From the NCBI GenBank assembly GCA_002721725.1, contig PBLK01000021.1, forward strand, positions 1 through 40,332: a DNA stretch of 40,332 nt. The letters run 5' to 3'. The stretch comes from Rhodobiaceae bacterium (GTDB lineage Bacteria > Pseudomonadota > Alphaproteobacteria > RS24). The position numbers and the translations under genes are program-made. The first letter of the stretch is position 1. Every line of letters begins with the position of its first letter. Under the pieces are notes generated by a model. The model worked only from the letters and a program-made list of their open reading frames with translations, did no database searches and had not been told where the DNA came from. This document shows, one piece after another, positions 8,383-17,849 of the stretch.

Positions 8383-9378
8383 CTAAACCTCATCAAACCC
8401 GATATCGCCATCTTCACTGTCAAAACTAAGCATATCCCATGTTGCAGCCATGTGGTCAGCCAATGGCGCGCGACACGTCAAGTTACCGCCCGACGGATGT
8501 CGCATCTTAATCATTCGGGCGTGCAAGTGAAGTTTTTTTGGCAGGATTCCGCCATATTCTTCATTTTCATTCTCGACCCGATACTTGCCATCGCCGACCA
8601 AAGGGTGTCCTATCGCTGCTGCATGTGCACGTATCTGATGGGTCCGTCCGGTTATCGGGCGGAATGCCAACCACGAGAAACGCTGCCCGACACGGGCAAT
8701 TTCCATATAATCAGTATGCGCCTTCATTGCGTCAGGGTCGTCCTTTTCAACCGGTCTGACGCGCTCCCCACCATCAGCGGCAGCGCGCTTGGCGAGTGGC
8801 ACAAGGATGTGACCGCGTGGCGGTCGCGGCACCCCATATGCTAAAGCCCAGTAAATTTTTTCTGTCTCGCGATCGGCAAATTGGCGGGTCAAAAACTGTG
8901 CCGCCTTGCGATTTCGCGCCAGCAGCAACACTCCCGATGTGTCGCGGTCGAGCCGATGCACCAGACGCGGCGGTTCGGATTCATCAAATTGCAGCCCCGG
9001 CAGTGCACCATCAATATGCGTATTCGTCTTACTGCCGCCCTGCACGGCCAAACCGGACGGCTTATTGAGCACTATGACATCTTTGTCTTTATGAATAATG
9101 GCCGCGCGGAGCTGGTCAACTAGACTACCGGCCACTTGCACGGGACGTTCTGACTTCTTGGCCCCCTGCGGCGGCACTTCCGGCGGCACGCGAATGATTT
9201 GACCGCTATTGACACGCGCCGCAGCCTTCACGCGCTTGCCCTCAACCCGCACCAAGCCAAGGCGTAGTAGTTTTTCTAGCCGTCCTTGTGTGAGGGCCGG
9301 AAAGTGCTTGCGAAACCATCGGTCGAGGCGCAGCCCGTCATCTTCGGGCTTTATCTTTATTTGTCGCACACCGGCCAT
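8383..9378 (-). CDS. rluC: 23S rRNA pseudouridine synthase, RluC/RluD family
   Basis: This enzyme isomerises uridines in 23S rRNA. The 331-residue protein starts with an S4 RNA-binding domain (LDRWFRKHFPALTQGRLEKL, 18-37). The catalytic domain follows, with HRLDRDTSG at 141-149 and Asp144 as the essential nucleophile. VLNKPSGLAVQGG at 103-115 and the GRTHQIRAHAAAIGHPLVGD block are the other family motifs. RluC (U955, U2504, U2580) is the best guess; RluD cannot be excluded. Its ATG shares one base with the TAA of crcB, and its stop lies 3 nt before the phosphatase gene. Confidence 0.88.
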   Translation of the reverse strand: MAGVRQIKIKPEDDGLRLDRWFRKHFPALTQGRLEKLLRLGLVRVEGKRVKAAARVNSGQIIRVPPEVPPQGAKKSERPVQVAGSLVDQLRAAIIHKDKDVIVLNKPSGLAVQGGSKTNTHIDGALPGLQFDESEPPRLVHRLDRDTSGVLLLARNRKAAQFLTRQFADRETEKIYWALAYGVPRPPRGHILVPLAKRAAADGGERVRPVEKDDPDAMKAHTDYMEIARVGQRFSWLAFRPITGRTHQIRAHAAAIGHPLVGDGKYRVENENEEYGGILPKKLHLHARMIKMRHPSGGNLTCRAPLADHMAATWDMLSFDSEDGDIGFDEV

Positions 9379-9752
9379 TACGCTGCCCTCAGCGCCATAA
9401 AGCCGATAATAAATGCTACCAAGCCGCCGAGCAGCGAGCCGCCCAGATAAAGTATGGCGGCGGCGATGTCGCGTCTTTCAAGCAAGGTGAACAAATCCAT
9501 TGAAAAGGCCGAAAAAGTTGTGAAACCGCCCAAAATACCGACCGCAACGAACAGGCGGAACGCATCGCTGCCGCCATTTTGCCGGGACAGCCAGCCAACC
9601 ACCAGCCCCATCAACAAAGAGCCAAGGATATTGACGCTCACCGTCGCCCAAGGAAAGCCGGAGGCTGCTTTAAAGGATAATCCGACCAGATAGCGCCCGA
9701 CCGCGCCGAGCGCGCCTCCCAAAGCTACCCAAATAATGGCCTGACCGCTCAT
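9378..9752 (-). CDS. crcB: Fluoride ion channel CrcB/Fluc
   Basis: Fluc channels export fluoride as dual-topology dimers in the inner membrane. The 124-residue protein is the usual length, with four hydrophobic helices. It contains the family signatures GGALGAVGRY (12-21), an Asn in SVNILGS (39-45) and GGFTTFSAFSMD (75-86) with the phenylalanines that line the pore. The frame is open to 9818, but ATG at 9752 is chosen because AAGGAG lies 5 nt upstream and the longer frame would run through the rplQ terminator. No fluoride riboswitch was recognised in the short leader. It is the first gene of the operon ending in pccA. Confidence 0.92.
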   Translation of the reverse strand: MSGQAIIWVALGGALGAVGRYLVGLSFKAASGFPWATVSVNILGSLLMGLVVGWLSRQNGGSDAFRLFVAVGILGGFTTFSAFSMDLFTLLERRDIAAAILYLGGSLLGGLVAFIIGFMALRAA

Positions 9753-9778
9753 AATCACTCCTTGCACTAAACTAGCAT

Positions 9779-9812
9779 AAAAAAAGGCACGAAAACCGCG
9801 TTTCCGTGCCTT
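9779..9812 (-). terminator. Intrinsic terminator after rplQ
   Basis: On the minus strand AAGGCACG (complement at 9805-9812) pairs with CGTGCCTT (complement at 9784-9791). One mismatch and three inner pairs extend the stem, and a run of T follows. It ends the rpsM-rplQ unit and lies about 30 bp before the crcB start. Confidence 0.85.
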
Positions 9813-9831
9813 GCTCAATTATTGTGATGCC

Positions 9832-10269
9832 TTACGCAGTGGCTGCGGCAGCAACGGCCTCACCTTCGTCATCGACTTCGACAGGACCTGAATTCTGGCC
9901 CTTGGCTTCCGGATCACGGTCAACAAATTCAATAACCGCCATCGGCGCATTGTCACCAAAGCGGAAACCGGCTTTTAGCACACGCGTATAGCCGCCTTCG
10001 CGTTTGGCATATCGCTCGGCCAGCGTGTCAAACAGTTTGGCCGCATATTGCTCCTCCGGCAGTTGGGCGTAAGCACGACGGCGGGCCGCCAAATCACCTT
10101 TTTTGCCCAATGTTACCAGCTTCTCAACGAACGGGCGCAGCTCTTTCGCTTTCGGCAAAGTGGTGACAATCTGCTCGTGCTTAATCAGCGCGACAGCCAG
10201 ATTACCCAACATAGCCTTGCGGTGGCTACTGGTTCGATTCAGTTTGCGTCCTGCTTTTGCGTGGCGCAT
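9832..10269 (-). CDS. rplQ: 50S ribosomal protein L17
   Basis: L17 sits near the peptide exit tunnel of the large subunit. The N-terminal block [20 protein letters not shown] and the following [22 protein letters not shown] are diagnostic. At 145 residues it is longer than the E. coli protein (127) because of a short acidic and then alanine-rich C-terminal tail. It is the last gene of the alpha block, 32 nt after rpoA. Confidence 0.97.
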   Translation of the reverse strand: MRHAKAGRKLNRTSSHRKAMLGNLAVALIKHEQIVTTLPKAKELRPFVEKLVTLGKKGDLAARRRAYAQLPEEQYAAKLFDTLAERYAKREGGYTRVLKAGFRFGDNAPMAVIEFVDRDPEAKGQNSGPVEVDDEGEAVAAAATA

Positions 10270-10301
10270 AACGGCACTCCTTTACGCCCTGTTACGAGGC
10301 C

Positions 10302-11321
10302 CTAAAAATTCTCTTCGAACTTCTTGGCAAGTTCTTCTATGTTTTCCGGCGGCCAATTGGGCACATCCATACCCAAATGCAGGCCCATTTCGCCCAGCAC
10401 TTCTTTGATTTCATTCAGCGATTTGCGTCCGAAATTCGGGGTCCGTAGCATTTCGCCTTCAGACTTTTGGATCAAATCGCCGATATAAACGATATTGTCG
10501 TTTTTCAGGCAGTTGGCCGAACGAACTGACAGTTCTAACTCGTCGACTTTCTTCAGCAGCGCGGCCGAGAAACCGGTTTCTTCAATGGCCGAGGTGTCAT
10601 CAACCTGCACTTCCGGCTCCTCAAAGTTAATGAAGCTTTGCAGCTGATCTTGCAGAATACGCGCCGACAATGCCAAAGCGTCTTCCGGCGTAACCGTGCC
10701 ATTGGTTTCAATGTCCATCGTCAGCTTGTCATAATCAAGCACTTGGCCCTCGCGGGTGTTTTCAACATTGTATGAGACACGGCGCACCGGGCTATACAGG
10801 CTATCGACAGGAATCATGCCAATGGGTGAATCTTCGGGGCGGTTTTTCTCGGCCGGAACGTAACCGGCACCGGTATTGATAGTGAACTCGAAGCGAACTT
10901 CTGCGCCATCGTCAAGTGTGCATAGCACCAAATCAGGATTGTGAATGGTCACATTGGCGTTTTCTTCAATATCACCGGCCGTGACAACGCCCGGGCCCTT
11001 TTTACTCAGCGTCAGGCGTTTCGGGCCTTCCGCATCCATTGAAATAGCCATTTTCTTGATGTTGAGAACAACATCGGTCACATCTTCGCGCACGCCGGAA
11101 ATCGACGAGAACTCGTGCAATACGCCATCAATCTGAACGGCGGTCACGGCAGCGCCTTGAATGGACGACAACAGCACGCGGCGCAGCGCATTGCCCAAAG
11201 TCAAACCAAAACCACGCTCCAGCGGCTCAGCAACGATACGCGCTTGGCGCGTTTCATCATGACCGGGAATAATATCCAGTTTGGAGGGTTTAATCAGTTC
11301 ATGCCAGTTTTTTTGGATCAC
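10302..11321 (-). CDS. rpoA: RNA polymerase alpha subunit
   Basis: Alpha dimerises to nucleate core RNA polymerase, and its C-terminal domain contacts UP elements and activators. The 339-residue protein has the N-terminal dimerisation domain ([22 protein letters not shown]) and, after a linker, the alpha-CTD with helix-hairpin-helix features ([20 protein letters not shown] and [17 protein letters not shown]). The length matches typical alphaproteobacterial alpha. It follows rpsK by 42 nt. Confidence 0.98.
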   Translation of the reverse strand: MIQKNWHELIKPSKLDIIPGHDETRQARIVAEPLERGFGLTLGNALRRVLLSSIQGAAVTAVQIDGVLHEFSSISGVREDVTDVVLNIKKMAISMDAEGPKRLTLSKKGPGVVTAGDIEENANVTIHNPDLVLCTLDDGAEVRFEFTINTGAGYVPAEKNRPEDSPIGMIPVDSLYSPVRRVSYNVENTREGQVLDYDKLTMDIETNGTVTPEDALALSARILQDQLQSFINFEEPEVQVDDTSAIEETGFSAALLKKVDELELSVRSANCLKNDNIVYIGDLIQKSEGEMLRTPNFGRKSLNEIKEVLGEMGLHLGMDVPNWPPENIEELAKKFEENF

Positions 11322-11363
11322 AATGTCACCTCTTCAATCAGTTATCGCAATGGGGCCGTATGC

Positions 11364-11753
11364 TTAAACGCGACGGCGTTTAGGCGGACGACAGCCATTA
11401 TGCGGTATCGGTGTTACATCACGAATTGAGGTGATCGTAAAACCGGCGGCTTGCAGCGCGCGCAGCGCACTTTCTCGGCCCGAACCGGGGCCGCGCACAT
11501 TTACTTCCAACGTTTTCACGCCATGCTCCATCGCTTTGCGACCTGCATCTTCAGCCGCCACCTGGGCCGCATAAGGGGTCGATTTGCGCGAGCCCTTAAA
11601 GCCCATTGAACCGGCAGAAGACCAGCTAATGGCATTGCCCTGCGCGTCAGTGATGGTAATCAGCGTGTTATTGAAGGTCGAATTGACATGCGCAACTCCT
11701 GATGTGATGTTTTTGCGCTCGCGACGACGGACACGGGTATTTTCATTTGCCAT
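11364..11753 (-). CDS. rpsK: 30S ribosomal protein S11
   Basis: S11 lines the platform of the small subunit near the 3' end of 16S rRNA. The 129-residue protein contains the invariant blocks [33 protein letters not shown] and [15 protein letters not shown], and ends in a basic PPKRRRV tail. It lies 18 nt after rpsM. Confidence 0.98.
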   Translation of the reverse strand: MANENTRVRRRERKNITSGVAHVNSTFNNTLITITDAQGNAISWSSAGSMGFKGSRKSTPYAAQVAAEDAGRKAMEHGVKTLEVNVRGPGSGRESALRALQAAGFTITSIRDVTPIPHNGCRPPKRRRV

Positions 11754-11771
11754 TTATACTGTCCTCTCGCG

Positions 11772-12140
11772 CTATTGTTTCTTGCCAGCGATGGCTTTGG
11801 CCGGGCCTTTACGGGTGCGCGCATTGGTATGCGTGCGTTGACCGCGAACCGGCAAATTACGGCGATGACGAAGGCCACGATAAATACCCATATCGAGCAA
11901 ACGCTTGATATTAATTGAAGTATCACGGCGCAAATCACCCTCCACCATATAATCGGCATCGATTGTTTCACGAATTTGAATAACATCCGCATCGCTCAAC
12001 TCATTGACACGACGCTCCGCCGGAATACCCACTTTTTCGCAGATTTCCCTCGCTTTTGTGTCGCCAATACCATGAATATAGGTCAGGGCAATTACCACAC
12101 GCTTGGCGGTCGGAATGTTAACACCAGCTATACGAGCCAC
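11772..12140 (-). CDS. rpsM: 30S ribosomal protein S13
   Basis: S13 contacts the P-site tRNA and bridges to L5. The 122-residue protein begins [20 protein letters not shown] and has [11 protein letters not shown] and the basic C-terminal [20 protein letters not shown] block. It is the first gene of the alpha block, behind its own promoter and a leader of about 95 nt. rpmJ, which precedes rpsM in some bacteria, is absent. Confidence 0.98.
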   Translation of the reverse strand: MARIAGVNIPTAKRVVIALTYIHGIGDTKAREICEKVGIPAERRVNELSDADVIQIRETIDADYMVEGDLRRDTSINIKRLLDMGIYRGLRHRRNLPVRGQRTHTNARTRKGPAKAIAGKKQ

Positions 12141-12173
12141 TTGCTTCTCCTTTTCACCGTTTCCGGCGGATAC

Positions 12174-12190
12174 GGCCTTTCCAAAAGGCC
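12174..12190 (-). promoter_or_regulatory. Leader hairpin upstream of rpsM
   Basis: GGCCTTT (12174-12180) and AAAGGCC (12184-12190) form a perfect 7-bp stem with a 3-nt loop inside the rpsM leader. No T-run follows on the minus strand, so it is not a terminator. In other bacteria S4 represses this operon by binding the rpsM leader, but rpsD is not in this unit here, so that role is only a possibility. Confidence 0.4.
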
Positions 12191-12241
12191 AATATTTCTG
12201 CGAGTTTTGCCGATTTTTACTATCGTCTCTCGGAAGCGCGA

Positions 12242-12269
12242 ATTATATAAATTTCGCTCCGCCAGTCAA
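12242..12269 (-). promoter_or_regulatory. Promoter of the rpsM-rpsK-rpoA-rplQ unit
   Basis: On the minus strand TTGACT (complement at 12264-12269) and a perfect TATAAT (complement at 12242-12247) are separated by 16 bp. This is the best sigma-70 type promoter in the window. Transcription would start near 12235. It lies in the 152-bp gap between adk and rpsM. Confidence 0.8.
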
Positions 12270-12292
12270 CTGCAAACCATTGGAAAACCCTA

Positions 12293-12868
12293 TTAAATCT
12301 CCTTCAACACACCATGTATTTGCTGTGTCACTTCATCCATTTCCTGCATGCCGTCGAGCGTCTTCAAAATGCCCTTCGAGGCATAAAATTCCGCCACCGG
12401 AGCCGTTTGTTCCTCATAGACGCTCAAACGGTGCTGCAGAGCTTCTTCCGTGTCATCATCGCGTGGCCCGTCAACGCTTTTTTCGGCTCTGTTAAGAATA
12501 CGTCCGATAAGCACCTCTGGATCGACGGCCAGTTCAACAACCCCGTCCAAAGCAATGTTTTTCTGCTCCAACATTGCATCCAGTGCTTCAGCTTGCGCGA
12601 TATTGCGGGGAAACCCGTCGAGAATGAAACCGTTTTTGCAATCATCTTCCTCAATACGGTCCGAAATAATACCGACAACCACCTCATCGGGCACCAAATC
12701 ACCGCGCGCCATAATATCTTTGGCCTGCTTACCGATTTCGGTTTCCGCCGCGACGGCCGCGCGCAACATATCGCCGGTTGAAAGCTGGCGAATATCAAAA
12801 GCATCTTCAATGCGTTGCGCCTGGGTACCTTTACCGGCACCGGGCGGGCCCAAAAATATCAGTTTCAT
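12293..12868 (-). CDS. adk: Adenylate kinase
   Basis: Adk interconverts AMP and ATP with two ADP. The 191-residue protein has the P-loop GPPGAGKGTQ (7-16), the AMP-binding LSTGDMLRAAV and GFPRNIAQAE blocks, and the LID-side Arg in GPRDDDTEEALQHRL. It is the short-LID form, without the longer insertion and zinc-type cysteines of many bacterial enzymes. Its ATG overlaps the secY stop by 4 bp, so it is translationally coupled and closes the spc block. Confidence 0.96.
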   Translation of the reverse strand: MKLIFLGPPGAGKGTQAQRIEDAFDIRQLSTGDMLRAAVAAETEIGKQAKDIMARGDLVPDEVVVGIISDRIEEDDCKNGFILDGFPRNIAQAEALDAMLEQKNIALDGVVELAVDPEVLIGRILNRAEKSVDGPRDDDTEEALQHRLSVYEEQTAPVAEFYASKGILKTLDGMQEMDEVTQQIHGVLKEI

Positions 12869-14196
12869 CGCCGCTTGCCTCCAAGCTTCGATTTTTTGAT
12901 AAGCCCTTCATATTGATGCGCGAATAAATGGCCTTGCACCTGCCCGACCGTGTCCATCGTCACATTGACGACAATCAACAGCGAAGTGCCGCCAAAGTAG
13001 AACGGCACATTATAGGCATTAATCAGCATTTCCGGCAGCAGACAGACAGCCGTCAGATACAATGCGCCGACAACCGTCAGGCGGGTCAGCACATGGTCGA
13101 TATATTCAGCCGTGCGCGGCCCCGGTCGAATACCCGGAATAAAGCCGCCATAACGCTTCAGATTATCCGCCGTATCATTCGGGTTAAAGACAATCGAGGT
13201 ATAAAAAAAGCAGAAAAAGATGATACCGGCAGCGTAAAGCGCCATATAGGCGGGCTGACCGCGACCCAGCAGCGCAGCGACTGTACCCAGCGCGCCGCCC
13301 GAAGCATCGCCTGAGAAATTGGCCAGCGTAATCGGCATCAGCAGCAGAGATGATGCGAAAATCGGCGGAATAACACCTGCCGTATTAAGTTTGAGCGGCA
13401 AATGCGAATTATCGCCCTGCGCCATACCAGCAGCGGTTTGGCGCTTCGGATATTGCACCAAAAGGCGGCGTTGCGCGCGCTCCATGAACACTATGAAGGC
13501 GATGACAACAATAACCATGATGATGAGCACCAGAATAATGAAAGTGGACAGCGCGCCCTGACGGCCAAGTTCCAATGTTCCGGCCAATGCGCTTGGCAAT
13601 TCGGCGACAATACCGGCGAAAATAATGAGCGAAATGCCGTTACCGACACCACGCGAGGTCACTTGCTCGCCCAGCCACATCAAGAAAACTGTGCCGCCGA
13701 CCAGCGTGATTACGGCGCTGGCGCGGAAATAAAAGCCCGGATCGACAACCACGCCTTGCGCGCCTTCAAGGCCGATGGCGATGCCATAGCCCTGCACCGC
13801 CGCCAATAATACCGTGCCGTAGCGCGTATATTGGTTGATTTGCTTGCGCCCTGACTCGCCTTCTTTTTTTAGCTGTTCCAAGCGCGGCACAACCGAGGTT
13901 AAAAGCTGGATTACAATCGAGGCCGTAATATACGGCATGATGTTAAGGGCGAAGATTGCCATACGACCGACCGCGCCACCGGCAAACATGTTGAACATTC
14001 CGATAATGCCGGATTGCTGCTGGCTGAACACAGCCTGCAAAGCTTGCGGGTCAATGCCGGGCAAGGGAATGTAAGTGCCGAGGCGATAGACCAAAAGCGC
14101 ACCCAGCGTGAACCAGATTCGCTTTTTCAGCTCATCAGCCGTGCGAAAGGCCGAGAAACTAAGATTGGCAGCTAGCTGTTCGGCAGCTGAGGCCAT
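12865..14196 (-). CDS. secY: Preprotein translocase channel subunit SecY
   Basis: SecY forms the protein-conducting pore of the inner membrane with SecE (encoded at the other end of the window) and SecG. The 443-residue protein has ten predicted membrane helices. Signatures include YRLGTYIPLPGID near the N terminus, the plug-region residues after it, the cytoplasmic loop ERAQRRLLVQYPKRQ, and NPNDTADNLKRYGGFIPGIR. It lies 21 nt after rplO. Confidence 0.98.
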   Translation of the reverse strand: MASAAEQLAANLSFSAFRTADELKKRIWFTLGALLVYRLGTYIPLPGIDPQALQAVFSQQQSGIIGMFNMFAGGAVGRMAIFALNIMPYITASIVIQLLTSVVPRLEQLKKEGESGRKQINQYTRYGTVLLAAVQGYGIAIGLEGAQGVVVDPGFYFRASAVITLVGGTVFLMWLGEQVTSRGVGNGISLIIFAGIVAELPSALAGTLELGRQGALSTFIILVLIIMVIVVIAFIVFMERAQRRLLVQYPKRQTAAGMAQGDNSHLPLKLNTAGVIPPIFASSLLLMPITLANFSGDASGGALGTVAALLGRGQPAYMALYAAGIIFFCFFYTSIVFNPNDTADNLKRYGGFIPGIRPGPRTAEYIDHVLTRLTVVGALYLTAVCLLPEMLINAYNVPFYFGGTSLLIVVNVTMDTVGQVQGHLFAHQYEGLIKKSKLGGKRR

Positions 14197-14217
14197 AAAA
14201 CGGTCTCCTTACTGGGC

Positions 14218-14838
14218 TTATTCTTCTGACGCGTCGTCGGCAGAAGCGTCTTCAGCTTCTTCGGCAGCGGCTTTTTCAACCGGTGCTTCATCGGCAGGAG
14301 CCTCTTCTTCAGGGGCTTCAGCCTTAGGTTCAGTAGCCTTTTTGGCCTTTTTCGGCTTGTCTTCGCTGTCCTCTTTCGGCGGGGTCAAAATGCTAACCTT
14401 ACCACCAAGCTTGGCCACCGCGTCCTGCGCCGCTTGCGACATGCCGGCCACTTCAAAGTCGAGCTTTTCAGTCAACTCGCCTTTGGCCAGAATACGCACG
14501 CCATCAAGCTCACGTCGAATAACACCCGCTTCAACCAAGCTTCCGGCAGAAACCGTCGCGCCCTTGGCCAGCTTACCAGCATCAACCGCAACTTGCAGAC
14601 GACCGAGATTGACCGCATTCAGCTTTTTCGGATTGGGCACGTTAAAACCGCGCTTCGGCAAGCGCATGTGAAGCGGCATTTGACCGCCTTCAAAGCCTTT
14701 AATAGAAACGCCTGAGCGCGAAGTCTGACCTTTTACGCCTCGGCCGGCCGTTTTGCCTTTGCCCGAAGATGCACCGCGACCGACGCGCATGCGCGACTTA
14801 CGGGCACCGGGATTATCACGAAGTTCATTCAGTTTCAT
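14218..14838 (-). CDS. rplO: 50S ribosomal protein L15 with long acidic C-terminal tail
   Basis: L15 is an early assembly protein of the large subunit. The core (residues 1 to about 152) shows [39 protein letters not shown] and RLPKRGF. It continues for about 54 further residues: first a Lys-rich patch, then a Glu/Ala/Pro-rich tail with runs such as [13 protein letters not shown]. coli L15 has 144 residues in all, so the tail is an extension. The reading frame is clean, so this is not a sequencing artefact of the stop. It lies between rpmD and secY. Confidence 0.95.
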   Translation of the reverse strand: MKLNELRDNPGARKSRMRVGRGASSGKGKTAGRGVKGQTSRSGVSIKGFEGGQMPLHMRLPKRGFNVPNPKKLNAVNLGRLQVAVDAGKLAKGATVSAGSLVEAGVIRRELDGVRILAKGELTEKLDFEVAGMSQAAQDAVAKLGGKVSILTPPKEDSEDKPKKAKKATEPKAEAPEEEAPADEAPVEKAAAEEAEDASADDASEE

Positions 14839-14858
14839 AACTCTGTCTCCTCGTTGAC

Positions 14859-15047
14859 TTAAGCGTCAACGACACGCACCAAATGTGCAACTTTATCAAT
14901 CATGCCACGCACAGCCGGTGTATCTTCCAGTTCACGACGGCGACCACGCTTATTGAGGCCCAGACCGACCAAAGTTGCGCGCTGGTCTTTCGGGCGACCA
15001 ATCGGGCTGCCAGTTTGTTCGACAATAATCGTTTTCGCTTTCGCCAT
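14859..15047 (-). CDS. rpmD: 50S ribosomal protein L30
   Basis: A 62-residue L30 with the family core [20 protein letters not shown] and the C-terminal [14 protein letters not shown] strand. It is 11 nt after rpsE and 20 nt before rplO, the standard spc order. Confidence 0.96.
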   Translation of the reverse strand: MAKAKTIIVEQTGSPIGRPKDQRATLVGLGLNKRGRRRELEDTPAVRGMIDKVAHLVRVVDA

Positions 15048-15058
15048 GACCGTCTCTC

Positions 15059-15619
15059 CTAGCTCGCGGCTTCGACTTCGACATCGTCTTGTGCTTCATC
15101 ACGACGACGCGAAATCAAATCACTGACTTTTTTGCCACGACGCGCAGCAACCGAGCGCGGGCTGCCCTGCTTTTTCAACGCGGCAAAAGTAGCGTGGATC
15201 ATATTATAGGGATTGGACGAGCCGACCGATTTGGCGACCACATCTTGCATACCCAAAACTTCAAACACTGCGCGCATCGGGCCACCGGCAATAATGCCGG
15301 TTCCCGGAGGCGCTGCGCGCAGCTCAACTTTACCGGCACCATGACGACCGGCAATATCATGATGTAATGTGCGGCCTTCGCGAAGCGGCACACGGATCAT
15401 ATTGCGCTTGGCGCTGTCGGTTGCCTTGCGAATGGCTTCCGGCACTTCGCGTGCCTTACCATGACCGAAGCCGACACGACCACGCTGGTCACCAATTACC
15501 ACCAAAGCGGCAAAGCCGAAGCGACGACCACCTTTAACAACTTTGGCGACGCGGTTAATGTGCACCAGACGATCGACGAATTCGCTATCGCGCTCTTCTC
15601 GATTTTCGTTTCTTGCCAC
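15059..15619 (-). CDS. rpsE: 30S ribosomal protein S5
   Basis: S5 helps set decoding accuracy and mRNA unwinding at the entry channel. The 186-residue protein has the N-terminal double-stranded-RNA-like domain ([39 protein letters not shown]) and the C-terminal fold with [18 protein letters not shown] and [11 protein letters not shown]. It follows rplR by 21 nt. The acidic last ten residues are not unusual in this group. Confidence 0.98.
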   Translation of the reverse strand: MARNENREERDSEFVDRLVHINRVAKVVKGGRRFGFAALVVIGDQRGRVGFGHGKAREVPEAIRKATDSAKRNMIRVPLREGRTLHHDIAGRHGAGKVELRAAPPGTGIIAGGPMRAVFEVLGMQDVVAKSVGSSNPYNMIHATFAALKKQGSPRSVAARRGKKVSDLISRRRDEAQDDVEVEAAS

Positions 15620-15640
15620 GCTCTTTCTCCTCTCGTCCGG

Positions 15641-15997
15641 TTAGAAGCTCAAACCGGCTTCGCGGGCAGCCTCGGCCAAAGCCTTGACGCGCCCGTGATA
15701 AATATAGCCGCCACGGTCGAAAATAACGTTCTCGACACCGGCCTTTTTGGCCTTTTCGGCGATTTGTTTGCCAACAACACCGGCAGCTTCAACATTGCCG
15801 CCCGTCTTACCGGAAAAGTCTTTGTCTTTGGTCGAAGCAGCGGCCAATGTACGGCCTGCTTCGTCATCAATGATTTGCGCGTAAATATGTTTTGCCGAAC
15901 GGTAAACAGACAGACGCGGCCGACCATTGGCCACCTTACGAATCTGACGGCGAACCCGCTGCTTGCGACGTGAATCAGTTGAAAGCTTTGCACCCAT
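15641..15997 (-). CDS. rplR: 50S ribosomal protein L18
   Basis: L18 binds 5S rRNA. The 118-residue protein has [30 protein letters not shown] and the C-terminal [25 protein letters not shown] block. The frame extends two codons further to a TTG, but ATG at 15997 fits a GAGG 6 nt upstream. It begins 9 nt after the rplF stop. Confidence 0.97.
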   Translation of the reverse strand: MGAKLSTDSRRKQRVRRQIRKVANGRPRLSVYRSAKHIYAQIIDDEAGRTLAAASTKDKDFSGKTGGNVEAAGVVGKQIAEKAKKAGVENVIFDRGGYIYHGRVKALAEAAREAGLSF

Positions 15998-16006
15998 GAC
16001 CAACCT

Positions 16007-16540
16007 CTATTTCTTCTTGCCTTCTTTGCGGAAGACATATTCGCCCTCATAACGCACACCTTTACCCTTATAAGGCTCCGGCGGCCGATAGCTGCGAATT
16101 TCCGATGCCACTTGACCGACTTTTTGCTTGTCAATGCCTGACACCACGATTTCCGTTTGCGACGGGCAATCCACGGTAATGCCTTCCGGCACGGCGAAAT
16201 CGACATCATGGCTGAAGCCAAGCGACAATTTCAGCGTCTTGCCCTGCACTTGCGCACGATAACCGACGCCTTGGAGCTCCAGCTTGCGCGAGAAGCCTTC
16301 CGACACGCCGGTGACGATATTTTCCACCATTGAACGGCTCAAGCCCCAAAAGCTGCGCGCCGTTTGGGTTTTGTCAATCGGGGTCACGGTAACGCCTTCA
16401 TCGCCTTGCGCCACTGTCACATAGTCGGACAGAGTTACGGCAAGTTCGCCCTTCGGGCCTTTGGCGGCAACATTTTGGCCGCTGAGGTTAACCTCAACCC
16501 CTTGCGGCACTTGAACTGGTTTTTTGCCAATACGAGACAT
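16007..16540 (-). CDS. rplF: 50S ribosomal protein L6
   Basis: L6 lies near the factor-binding site of the large subunit. The 177-residue protein begins [17 protein letters not shown] and has the two repeated L6 folds, with [19 protein letters not shown] and the C-terminal [17 protein letters not shown] motif. It follows rpsH by 23 nt. Confidence 0.98.
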   Translation of the reverse strand: MSRIGKKPVQVPQGVEVNLSGQNVAAKGPKGELAVTLSDYVTVAQGDEGVTVTPIDKTQTARSFWGLSRSMVENIVTGVSEGFSRKLELQGVGYRAQVQGKTLKLSLGFSHDVDFAVPEGITVDCPSQTEIVVSGIDKQKVGQVASEIRSYRPPEPYKGKGVRYEGEYVFRKEGKKK

Positions 16541-16563
16541 ATCTTATCCTTTCCGCAGCGCGC

Positions 16564-16956
16564 CTAGAAGACGCGGCACAGGATCTCCCCACCAACATTG
16601 TTTTCGCGAGCCGCATTATCCGACATCACACCTTTCGGCGTTGAGATGATGGAAATGCCCAAACCATTGCGGACAACCGGCATGGTTTTGACCGAGGAAT
16701 AAACGCGACGGCCCGGCTTGGACACACGCTGGATTTCCCGAATGACAGGCTCGCCTTCGTAATATTTCAGTTCGATTTGTAACTCACCCGCGCCATTATC
16801 GGTTTCAGCTTCCGAATAACCGCGAATGTAGCCTTCTTCCTGCAACACATCGAGCACCCAGCGGCGCAGTTTTGATGCGGGGCTGACCACTGAGGTCTTG
16901 CCACGCATTTGTGCGTTACGGATACGGGTCAGCATATCGCCGAGAGGATCGTTCAT
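16564..16956 (-). CDS. rpsH: 30S ribosomal protein S8
   Basis: S8 binds helix 21 of 16S rRNA and in E. coli represses the spc operon. The 130-residue protein has [18 protein letters not shown], and the C-terminal VISKPGRR-like [30 protein letters not shown] and GGEILCRVF blocks. It lies 12 nt after rpsN. Confidence 0.98.
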   Translation of the reverse strand: MNDPLGDMLTRIRNAQMRGKTSVVSPASKLRRWVLDVLQEEGYIRGYSEAETDNGAGELQIELKYYEGEPVIREIQRVSKPGRRVYSSVKTMPVVRNGLGISIISTPKGVMSDNAARENNVGGEILCRVF

Positions 16957-16968
16957 AATCTTTCCCTC

Positions 16969-17274
16969 CTACCAGCTAGACTTGACCATGCCCGGAACCA
17001 GCCCTTTTGAGGACAGTTCACGCAATGCGATGCGGGACATGTTGAGTTTACGATAATAGCCACGCGGACGACCGGTGACACCGCAACGATTGCGGACGCG
17101 GGTCGGTGCCGAATTACGCGGCAGTTTGGCCAGCTTCATGCGCGCTTTAAAGCGCTCTTCATTCGACAGCGACTCATCTTTGGCAATCGCCATCAGCGCG
17201 GCGCGCTTGGCAGCATATTTTTTCACCAGACGCTTGCGCTTGTCGTTACGTTCTACAGCAGATTTCTTCGCCAT
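16969..17274 (-). CDS. rpsN: 30S ribosomal protein S14 (zinc-independent form)
   Basis: The 101-residue protein is the long S14 form without the CxxC zinc ligands. Diagnostic blocks are [33 protein letters not shown] and the C-terminal PGMVKSSW. It lies between rplE and rpsH, the standard spc order. Confidence 0.98.
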   Translation of the reverse strand: MAKKSAVERNDKRKRLVKKYAAKRAALMAIAKDESLSNEERFKARMKLAKLPRNSAPTRVRNRCGVTGRPRGYYRKLNMSRIALRELSSKGLVPGMVKSSW

Positions 17275-17291
17275 ATCTCTCTCCTCCGCCC

Positions 17292-17849
17292 TTAATCGTT
17301 GAACGGAAAGTTGCAGGCGCGCAGCAATTCACGAGCCTGATCATCATCATTGGTGGTGGTGCAGACAATAATGTCCATGCCCCAAATCGTATCCACTTTG
17401 TCGTAATTGATTTCCGGGAACACGATGTGCTCTTTCAAGCCCATAGCGAAATTGCCATTGCCATCAAAGCTTTTTGCATTGAGACCACGAAAGTCACGCA
17501 CACGCGGCAGAGCCACAGTGACGAGACGGTCAACAAATTCATACATGCGGGCACCGCGCAAGGTCACTTTCACACCAAGCGGCATATCTTCGCGCACCTT
17601 AAAAGTGGCGATGGAATTGCGGGCACGTGTAATGACCGGTTTTTGGCCGGCAATCGCTTGCAAATCTTCAAATGCCGAATTGATTTTCTTGGTGTCTTGC
17701 GTGGTCTCGCCAACACCCATATTCAAAACGACTTTTTCAAGCGCCGGCACCTGCATCGGGTTCTTCAACTCAAATTTCTCAATCAGGGCGCCGCGAATGG
17801 AGTCCTGATATTGCGTTTTCAGACGCGGGACATAAGACGTATTAGCCAT
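17292..17849 (-). CDS. rplE: 50S ribosomal protein L5
   Basis: L5 binds 5S rRNA and contacts the P-site tRNA. The 185-residue protein has [34 protein letters not shown] and the [21 protein letters not shown]-terminal block. Its start overlaps the end of rplX by 8 nt, consistent with coupling. Confidence 0.98.
   Translation of the reverse strand: MANTSYVPRLKTQYQDSIRGALIEKFELKNPMQVPALEKVVLNMGVGETTQDTKKINSAFEDLQAIAGQKPVITRARNSIATFKVREDMPLGVKVTLRGARMYEFVDRLVTVALPRVRDFRGLNAKSFDGNGNFAMGLKEHIVFPEINYDKVDTIWGMDIIVCTTTNDDDQARELLRACNFPFND

Noticed and set aside
9753-9818. Longer N terminus for CrcB starting at 9818
   Set aside because: The extra 22 residues are encoded by the rplQ terminator; ATG at 9752 has a strong ribosome-binding site and gives the normal length.
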